Shown: piece by piece, positions 55,867 to 64,000 of the stretch | Layout: the number at the start of each line of letters is the position of its first letter | How positions within the stretch are numbered: the stretch's first letter is position 1 | NCBI GenBank assembly: GCA_963669155.1 | Contig: OZ022590.1 | Coordinates: 1,596,915-1,660,914 of the forward strand | DNA from: Arbacia lixula | Taxonomy: Eukaryota > Echinodermata > Echinoidea > Arbacioida > Arbaciidae | Direction: 5' to 3' | DNA: 64,000 nt | The notes under the pieces: model-generated | Databases searched by the model: none | What the model was told of the DNA's origin: nothing | The model's input: only the letters and a program-made list of their open reading frames with translations | Program-made: the position numbers and the translations under genes

Positions 55867-58124
55867 ACGAACCTTCCAAATATCGAACTGTACCCAGTAG
55901 GCAGACCAATATTTACCTGTTCTGTACTGAGTCTGCGTATTTGCGAGCTCGCTTTTCTCCACTCCGATACTGAGCAGTGTGACTCCCGCGTAATCTGCCG
56001 ATACAGACCTTAGACGACAGGCTACGAATAGCCTTAATTTCTCATAGGGTGCAATGGAGCCATCTCTCTTGTGGTTGCTACGGTTCCATGACAAATTTTG
56101 ACATCCTTATTGGACCAGGGTTCACATGTTAACCGCTCTTCTGTGAAGACGGCCTGTAAGCATCATATTAGGTGGTGGTTATACCGGTAATATATAATTC
56201 TGTGCCAATTCTTGCATGTGACAAGTTGGAAGACAAAGAGTGTTTTTGACTGAAAGTAGGGTAAAATAGGAAGCTATGGGGCTATGAGAAAGATTTGGGG
56301 CTTTACCACTATTGTCCTTTTACTGTTAAGACTATGAAATGTGAATGTCACAGTGAATATTGTATACGTCTCTGGAAAATGAATTGGACCACTTAACCTC
56401 TTATATAGATGTACCATACAAAATACTGCAATGTGGAACCCATGTGTGTGACTGGTAAAGAAGTTGCCACACACACTGTAATTAGTGAGTGGTTTATTGT
56501 ATTTTTTTGTAAGTTGTATATTTTCAAGATTTACATCAGCTCCTTTTTTTTTAGCACAACTTACACACAGCTAACCTTTTACTACCTTAGGCCCCAAAAT
56601 GTGGATGAATTAGGTGCCGTTGTATTGTGTGGTACTGAAAGCGTTGAACAAAGTCAGTGCTACATCATTTACTTGACACCCAGGGAGTGAAGATTATAGA
56701 GTGTACATTTCTTTGTGATCATTATTTGTGTTTTTTCTTGCTCTTGTTGTTTTTATTCACTTTGCCAAAGAATCGTCATGAGTTATACCTTCCCATCTTA
56801 GAGCTCTTGTATTCTCTGTAGTAGGAGAGATTTGATTTTGAAAAAAAAAAAAAGTATGGCATTATGAATGGCAGAAGAAAAAATACTGAATTGAAAAAAA
56901 AAATACTTAAGAAGCTGAAAGGACCACAAAGAAGGTTGTCCACATACCATATTCCCAAAGAGGTGAAGGAAAAGTTCTTTTTACTTTATAAATGTTTGAA
57001 AAGGGGCTCTCAGATATATGTTTAAAAGGGATAGAAAACAATAGGGGGGTATTTATACATATGTAATTAGATTAATCAGTACTATGTTTAATAGTAAACA
57101 GAACATGAACAGAATATTATTCTTTTCCAAAGAAGATCATAGGTATGATTAGGAAAGAGATTATATTGAGCAGGTTGTGTTTTATTTACTTTACAAGTGA
57201 AGAATGCAGTACGTTCAATTTATAGAGGAAATTTCAAGACTCTGAAGAGGCAATTTCTTTGGAGCAAAGCATTTTTAAATACTAGCCCCTAGCAAATATA
57301 AAATCCTGTTCAATTTTGTTCCTAACAGATGTTCCCTCCAAGATTGAACAATTTATTGGGTACAGGAATTAAAGATAACCTCATTGTAATGGTTCAATTT
57401 ATCTCTGGTAAAAAAAAAAACATTTTGTCATATTCGTCTTTGAAAAATAAAGATGATTCCGACACAGTGAGGTGGGGGGTGTTGCAATACAGCGCTACTT
57501 TATGAATTAATGGGAGTGTTTGGACTTGTAATAACCTATCAGGCACAACCATCATTGATATTGTAGGTTACTTGGGTATATACACAGCCAAATTGTTATC
57601 CATTTATGAAATAATTCTGTAGCTCTCAAGTTTGTGTTTTCTACCTTGTAATGTGTTTCCTAATTACCATTGTTTCATCGTCTTGTGAGATTGTGTGTGT
57701 TTGTCCAGATAGTGGAGGTATTTATGTAAAAAGCTCCAGTACAGCATTAACTTTCATTTTTTGATATATTGGATCAAGTAAAAACAAACATGTTACTGTT
57801 GATTCATAAGGGATATGTAACTTCTGTGAATCATGCAAGGAAATATTATGATGTATATACGTGTAATCTGTATATATGATACGTGATGTATATTTGTTGA
57901 TACTGTACATTGTCTATCATCAGAGATTTATCTTTCAATTTCAATTCATGACTTATTACTGTAAGTGCTATCACCATCTAAATTGAATAAATGTTTTGTG
58001 CTGATGCAGAATAAATGTTTCAATACACATCTTTAATACGATGGAATATCTACGCTGTTGGCCGTCATTGTGCTTGAGTGGTGTTGAGTGGTGTGAGGGG
58101 AGGTGTAAGACAGGGCTTATAGAG
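55867..58124. other. No gene seen
   Basis: AT-rich intergenic DNA with A/T homopolymers. No exon recognised. Confidence 0.45.
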
Positions 58125-58440
58125 GGGGGTGTTTCACCAAGCTGTTTGTAAGCTACGCACGACTGGTGACGTGTTCTCCATAGTGCTAAATCAGATTTTC
58201 AATGATTATGAATCCCATCAGCTAAAGTTGAAATCTGATCTATGTGAATGAAAATTCTTATTGTTAAAAAGCGTCTTTATACAAAGTTTACGATTTGTCA
58301 AATTTGATTAGGATTGTTGGAAATTAATTCCCACTATGTTAAAACAGGAACAGATAGAGTATCTCATTTAGCACGAGAATAGGTCACCAGTCGTGCGTAA
58401 AGCCGTGCGTTGCTTACAAACGGCTTGGTGAAACACCCCT
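58125..58440. mobile_element. MITE-2 copy (GGGTGTTTCACCAAG ends)
   Basis: About 316 bp, with arms GGGTGTTTCACCAAGCTG...acgcacgactggtgac and the inverse. It is the same family as 45772-45954 but has a longer AT-rich centre containing a gctaaatcagatttt / gatttagc inner pair. Confidence 0.85.
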
Positions 58441-58545
58441 CCGGGCCGAGGTGCTAGGCTGTGCAGTCTGCTTTTTGTTGATAAACTGCTGATGAACCAG
58501 ACTAATACTTTGTCTCCAGGAAAAGGGAAAATGTGAGGATGCAAA

Positions 58546-59213
58546 GTATGTTTAGTCTCTACCCAGACTTAGTTGTGATACCAGTGCTACAGTATTGATA
58601 GTGCGAGGATGAAAGTATGTTTCCGGTAGTCTATATAACCAGGCTTAGTTATGATAGCAGTGCAGGGAGTATTGAAAGTGTAGGGATGGAAGTATGTTTA
58701 GTCTCTACCCAGACGTAGTTGTGATACCAGTGCTAGAGTATTGATAGTGTGAGGATGAATGTACGTTTCCAGTAGTCTAAATACCCAGATTTAATTATGA
58801 TAGCAGTGCAGGGAGTATTGAAAGTGTAGGGATTAAAGTATGTTTAGTCTCTACCCAGAATTAGTTGTGAAACCAGTGCTACAGTATTGATAGTGTGAGG
58901 ATGAATGTATGTTTCCAGTAGTCTATATACCCAGACTTAGATATGATAGCAGTGCAGGGAGTATTGAAAGTGTGAGGATGGAAGTATGTTTAGTCTATAT
59001 CCAGACTTAGTTGTGGAAGCAGTGCTAGGAGCAATGAAAGAGTGAGGATGAAAATATGTTTAGTATGTTTAGTCTCCATATCCAGACCTGGTTGTGATAG
59101 CAATGCTTTGAGAAAATGAAAGAGTAAGGATGGAAGTATGTTTAGTTTCTATCCAGACCTTGTTATGAGAACAGTGCTAAGAGTCGTGATAGTGTAAGGA
59201 TTGAAGTATGTTA
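58546..59213. repeat. Tandem array of gtatgtttagtct units
   Basis: About nine half-units of 69-77 bp alternate between two types. One carries tctctacccagacttagttg, the other ccagtagtctatatacccag; both end near gaggatgaaa. The pair period is about 146 bp. Confidence 0.85.
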
Positions 59214-60060
59214 AATCCATCAATCCCCACTAGTCCTGCATCTATACAAGCAGGATGTCCACGCACTGCACAGCCTTGACTATAGGCTAGGACTCATTGT
59301 GAACAACACTGATATACTGTCAAAAAGGTACATTTCGCAGTCACATATCATTAATAAATTGCGACAATCCTGACCATTTCGCAAGTATTTCGCACTTCAA
59401 AAGAAGAACACCTCACACAGATCCATGTCAAAGACAAGTTGATGATTTAATTTTTGTCCAAATACATGTTTGTGTCTCTTGCACAAAAAAAGCAACGAGT
59501 ACTCTTTAAAACACATATACAGCATATTTTCATATAATACTCGGTCATATGACAAAATCAAAATGTGATTCTTTTCATTTTTTTTTTGCTCCATTTTCTC
59601 ACATTAAGTTTGTTATACCACTTTTCTTTCTCAGACTTGTATTGAATACAACTGCAAAAAAGTGATAGCATTATGAAAACGACCTTTACATCTTTCGTTT
59701 TTATAGTCGAGATACAATTAGTACTATGAAGTCTGTATTTCATGATTTATGTCTCATATTGTTTGGAGTCGGTCTTACTCACCAAACATGCCAATATCGT
59801 CTGAAAATCAGCATTGGTTCATTGATCCATTCGTCGAACGATAGATTGTGATCAAGAAAGTATTTCACAAGACATTTGGATGAATTCATAAGTTGAAAAC
59901 AAAATCTTTTCCCACTCCATGAAAATAAATAATACAAAAACTGCAAAAATGCTATGGACATATCAATGGGTTTACATCCAACGTGTCATGTAGGCACTGA
60001 TATCAGAGAAAAGAGAAATATATGAGAGAAAAGGGGATATAGAGAGAAAGAAAGCAAAAG

Positions 60061-60107
<47 letters not shown>

Positions 60108-61937
60108 CAGTAGGAAAGAGAGAGTGAAGCAAGGAGAAATGAGAAAAGAGAATGAGTGAAAGAGGAAGAAAAACCAACGAAGCAATACCCAAACAGTCCT
60201 AGTATTGTCTTTTTGTCGTGAAAGGTATATAATAAAAACAAGTTGGTTTCGCAGCAGTCCGCTGTACATGTACACACCATCAATCTTACATTAATCAGTA
60301 TAAACATCCGACTGTGCATGCACTTAATACAGATTTGGCGTAAGTTGTATACATGATAAATATCCCACTTGCACTGCCGTTTTGTCTTTATCATCTCTGC
60401 CTTTGTGAGATAATATCCCTCCAGTATGTTACAAGCATCTCAATCAGTAGAAGTATACTATTTCTCACAAAAAATAATCAGACATACGCACATAGCTGAC
60501 TCTTCCTGCACCAAAAGCAGATTAACAAAAAAAAAATTATCGCATGCATACAATTGCCATGGCAATTAGTAATTATCTGATAATGCTATAACGTTAAGCA
60601 AGTGCACATTTAAGTACTCTGTCATGTTTGAAGTAGAGAAAACAAATACTTGATACTATTTAATCTAGCATGCAAACATACAGCCATGAAACATACTGAG
60701 AGTAGAAGATCACAAAATAACAAAATCTATCAAAATTTACTTGTCTATAAACTGTACCAAAACAGGAAATTTGTTGGCAAAACAGATACAACTAGTATCC
60801 ATTAATCTATCATCTTCTCACATAAAAATAACATATTTCCGTACATTTCTCAAGCTGTTTTAATCAAAATATAAAGTCAACCCATTTTGTTATCAAAGAA
60901 ACAGTACAAATAATCTACTAATTAGAAAACAATATTTGTCAAGGTTAGTGTAAAAAATGTCTTTTGACTGTTCCTACATGTTAATGCGATTACCAACTGT
61001 TCTTTTTTTTTCCGAGCTGATACTCAATGCCACAGTGTATTATAAATTCCACAAACTAGTATTGAATGGTACACAACATACCAGTAAGCAGTGGTTTGTT
61101 TTCAGATCTAAGGAGCACAGCGGTACAAGAAACTGAAAGACTACTTTATTAAATAAGTTATCATCTACCAGATCTTAAAGGCGATCCATACACTTTGTCA
61201 CACAAGACAATGTAGAGTAGTAACTGATAGATCAGAATAAACAGACACACACGAACACAAAACACTGAAATGAAAGATACAGCTAATACCCCTTTCTTGT
61301 TTCATTTTCTTGCACATTTCATGGTCCTACTTTGTATAAGCACTGCCACATTGCTGTGTCATGAGCAAAATTTATACAAGGCTGATAGATGCTAGTAAAA
61401 AATGAAGTATAAATTGCAAAGTCAGCCACACATATTGTATTTGGAAGCGTGTGATTAGGAATTCTTGGCATAACTATAAGCACTATCTGCTCTATCATTG
61501 GTTGAGTTATTGAACAAAGTGCAGCGGTGTTGTTCTGCTATAAATCCAGTCTTGTCGCCCTCTAGCAGTGAAGTTTGCATGGGTGCATTCTTATCGCTGT
61601 TGCACACACTTCTTTGACGTAACATTAACTCTGAATGTCCCACATTTCATTGTGGATGGTTTCACACTGTGTACAATCACAGATGCTGTGTGTGCAAACC
61701 TTTGTGGCTGACCACATCGTCGTCTACCAGATACTGACCCAGGAGATATTTGATCTCACTGGAGATGTTGGCTTAACCAAACTAGTCACATACCACGTAT
61801 CTACCAGAAGTTTCTTGGTGGACTTAGTAAGGATAAAGAGTAGTCTTAGACAGAAGAATGGTCTCCCCCAAAAGAGTGTTTCCGGTCCTGCTGTTCGTCA
61901 ACATTCACTACAACAGTGGCCAAGGGATTACACCGAG
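59214..61937. other. No gene seen; possibly 3' UTR of the minus-strand gene
   Basis: AT-rich DNA with a GA microsatellite at 60064-60102. If the exon at 63376-63722 is terminal, part of this could be its long 3' UTR. Minus-strand AATAAA words occur, for example at 61145-61150. No exon is supported. Confidence 0.35.
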
Positions 61938-62150
61938 ATCCAGTAATGGGATTACACCAAGAACCACAGATGGGACTACATCAAGAACCATTGATGGGAT
62001 TACACCAAGAACCACAGATGGGACTACATCAAGAACCATTGATGGGATTACACCAAGAACCACAGATGGGACTACATCAAGAACCATTAATGGGATTACA
62101 CCAATAACCACAGATGGGACTACATCAAGAACTATTGATGGGGAAACCAA
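61938..62150. repeat. 48-bp minisatellite (two 24-bp half-units)
   Basis: About 4.5 units alternate atgggattacaccaagaacc-acag and atgggactacatcaagaacc-attg. Because 48 and 24 are multiples of 3, frames stay open on both strands, giving 16- and 8-residue peptide repeats (GITPRTTDGTTSRTID and MGLHQEPQ). There is no flanking exon structure, so coding is unproven. Confidence 0.9.
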
Positions 62151-63375
62151 GACAAGGTGCAATCTGCCACCTGTATAACAGGTCAGCAAACCAGACGCTC
62201 GGTGTTTCCTGGTATTGGGAGGTACTTGCTCACATAGCAAACCCAGTCTATTGTGATACCACTCGTCACCATACTCTCAACTACAGCCAGCACGTGTCAA
62301 TATCTAAAGGCAAATGTGGCAGCAAGGAACAGTATTATGTGGAAACCAGGCAGCTCTAGTCTAGAGGGACGCTCATCCTACAATCCAGACGGCTGTCCTA
62401 GCTCGCTGCTGCTGTGTATGCCTGCCCAGTGCGTAAGTGCTCTTGAAGTACGAGCCGAGCATGTCTACTCATTAACACTATCAGTCCCACAGGCAATCAA
62501 TTGTGTTGTATTTGACAATGGGATTATCTAGGACTCTCTGTGACCATGTGACAGCCACTGCAGAGCGTTCCACACTGTCTGGGTGTCAACGCCTGGGATG
62601 GTCTCAGGTCAATTCTCTGGCATAGCTCTTGCACAACATTTATGGAGTCAAGTTTTTCACACAGTTAAAGATCTCTCTCTCTCTCACTGTTTCCACTTAT
62701 GGACTCCGAGATGAAAAAAAAAAGAGTAGGAATTTCATACATCAAAGTGGGCAAAGAGGGCTTTCAGGATGTCATATTGAGGTCTTACCGAACGCCTCTT
62801 TGCTGCAAAGTTATGGACCTAATATAGATATCAGTATTTGTTGAATGTACGGATGAAAATGATACCTCTCTATTCACCTCCAAACTAGTGTTTGGGTGGG
62901 TGTTTGAAGAGGGGTGGTAGTGAGATGGTCGAGCTACTTCCATAGGATTTTGCCTCCTTCTCACAGAGGCAGCTATCAGTCCCCACACAGGGGTAGCATG
63001 CCCCTTTGAGTGCCAGACCAACTGCTGGTGTAGGGGCTTTGCAAGTATTGCTAGTGCATGAACCCACCAATGCTGCAGACAGAGTAGAGCCAGCCTGAAT
63101 ACAAACAACAGGACAAGAACAGGTACAAGAGACCTCTAAGCATATCAAGTCAAAGCAGAGAAATCACTTAATTAGCAAAGTCAAACTTCTTTCAATGTCA
63201 CAGTAAGTAGTAGTAAAATTCAGTAGAAACAGACATTTTTTTTCCTCACAAAGTTTGCATATTTTTCAAATAGGCGACTTATGACGTGATGCTTTCCCTC
63301 CATACTTCTTTCGTCGTCAGCTATGTACGTTTCATCTTGTGTACGTTTCATCTTGTGTAGGCTTCATCTTCACCT
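62151..63375. other. No gene assigned
   Basis: Contains short frames on both strands, including a Cys-rich minus frame at 62885-63148 that I do not recognise. Probably the 3' UTR or intergenic DNA left of the minus-strand exon. Confidence 0.35.
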
Positions 63376-63722
63376 TCACATAGTACCGTTGGTGAGGCCT
63401 TCCTTGGGAGCCTGGGTTGGAGCAGGCTCACTTGACGCCTGTTTCCCTTTCATCGGGGGGACGCGCTCATTGTCGCTGCCTGCTGTGTTCCCATTGGCTG
63501 CTGCCCCTGTTGTCATGCCCCCGCGGTATCGATGACCCGCTCTCCCCCGTGCGTTCCCTCTCTGCTCCTGGGGTGGGGGCCCTGTCCGTGAGGTGCCAGG
63601 CCCCCGCCCATTGGGCACGCCTGAGTTGGTCTGGCGGCTGCTAGAGGCACGATGCTGCTCCCCTGCCGACTGGTCCTCACGCCCACTGGTGTTGGGGTGG
63701 CCATTGGACCTGCTGCGGCGAC
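63376..63722 (-). CDS. Probable terminal exon of an unidentified minus-strand gene
   Basis: On the minus strand a TTTCTGTGCCTAG acceptor opens a frame of about 114 codons in phase 1 that ends at TGA. It starts RRSRSNGHPNTSGREDQ, passes HRYRGGMTTGAAANGN and ends KEGLTNGTM. The composition is low-complexity, rich in Gly, Arg, Ser, Pro and Asn, and GC-rich against an AT-rich background. It looks like the disordered C-terminus of a nucleic-acid-binding protein. The NG-x-x end and RG-rich stretch faintly recall the FMR1/FXR family, but that is a guess. A GTGAGC inside the exon could be an alternative donor. Confidence 0.45.
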
Positions 63723-63894
63723 CTAGGCACAGAAAGAGCATTCCTGGGTTAGTGGTCTTAGTCGCATCATATTAACCTCTACAATCCTTGTACGCTCTTA
63801 GTCCCATAGGTGATTAACTGTGCTGTAATTGTCATGGTCGTACTATTGGTTGATATTGAGAGGTTTGAAGGTAACAGCACAAATCTACTAGGCT

Positions 63895-63908
63895 GTTTCC
63901 ATGGTAAC
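63895..63908. promoter_or_regulatory. RFX X-box, perfect consensus
   Basis: GTTTCCATGGTAAC fits GTHNYY-AT-RRNAAC at every position. RFX factors bind such sites, often in promoters of ciliary genes. There is no assigned transcription start nearby, so use is unknown. Confidence 0.5.
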
Positions 63909-63929
63909 TACAATAATTATTGTAGTTAC
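63904..63929. other. 26-bp perfect palindrome
   Basis: GTAACTACAATAA followed by its exact complement, overlapping the X-box half-site GGTAAC. It can form a cruciform or bind a dimeric factor. Confidence 0.7.
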
Positions 63930-64000
63930 TATGATTATGTCACTAAACATCTAACATGGCATAATATGACAATTAGCAAGGTCTAGGCTAGTATCACTTG

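Noticed and set aside
61938-62150. CRISPR-like array
   Set aside because: Units are contiguous without unique spacers and the DNA is eukaryotic; it is a minisatellite.

Overview
The window is eukaryotic and most likely from an invertebrate deuterostome; an echinoderm is my best guess. It has AT-rich DNA with multi-kb introns, long GA/GT/GAG microsatellites and G/C homopolymers, many foldback MITE-like repeats, and a marked excess of the palindrome TACATGTA. No bacterial or organellar features were seen. The taxon is inferred from sequence style, not proven.

One host gene is well supported. It is a plus-strand, seven-exon orthologue of GRTP1 (growth hormone-regulated TBC protein 1), a Rab GTPase-activating protein, running from about 10182 to 52345. 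Every splice site obeys GT-AG, all phases agree, and the joined frame is 1299 nt (432 aa). Both catalytic fingers of the TBC domain (IxxDxxR and YxQ) are intact. Exon 1 is the least certain exon; it encodes an acidic and arginine-rich N-terminal extension absent from the short vertebrate protein. Introns 4 and 5 hold decayed tandem copies of the 3' parts of exons 4 and 5. One copy in intron 5 (50545-50604) still looks like a usable in-frame 20-codon cassette exon.

Intron 2 carries a complete, apparently very young Ty3/Gypsy LTR retrotransposon in antisense (26289-36545, 10257 bp). It has two 2072-bp LTRs that look identical, a 4-bp target duplication, a tRNA-Ser-type primer binding site, a polypurine tract, an intact gag, and an intact protease-RT-RNaseH-integrase pol. 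Gag and pol overlap in a -1 relation over a canonical U UUA AAC slippery site followed by a GC-rich stem. Each LTR contains a 60-bp direct repeat that creates splice-donor and splice-acceptor contexts 1627 bp apart.

The left flank (1-10 kb) holds repeats, a frameshifted Myb/TTF1-like fragment (5583-5806), and two unassigned minus-strand open frames (8055-8380, 9180-9515). The right flank (52.8-64 kb) holds tandem repeats, MITEs and a probable terminal exon of an unidentified minus-strand gene (63376-63722), with a perfect RFX X-box near the right edge. At least five foldback or MITE families, one large composite repeat (43.36-45.0 kb) and several minisatellites occupy much of the remaining intronic and intergenic DNA.
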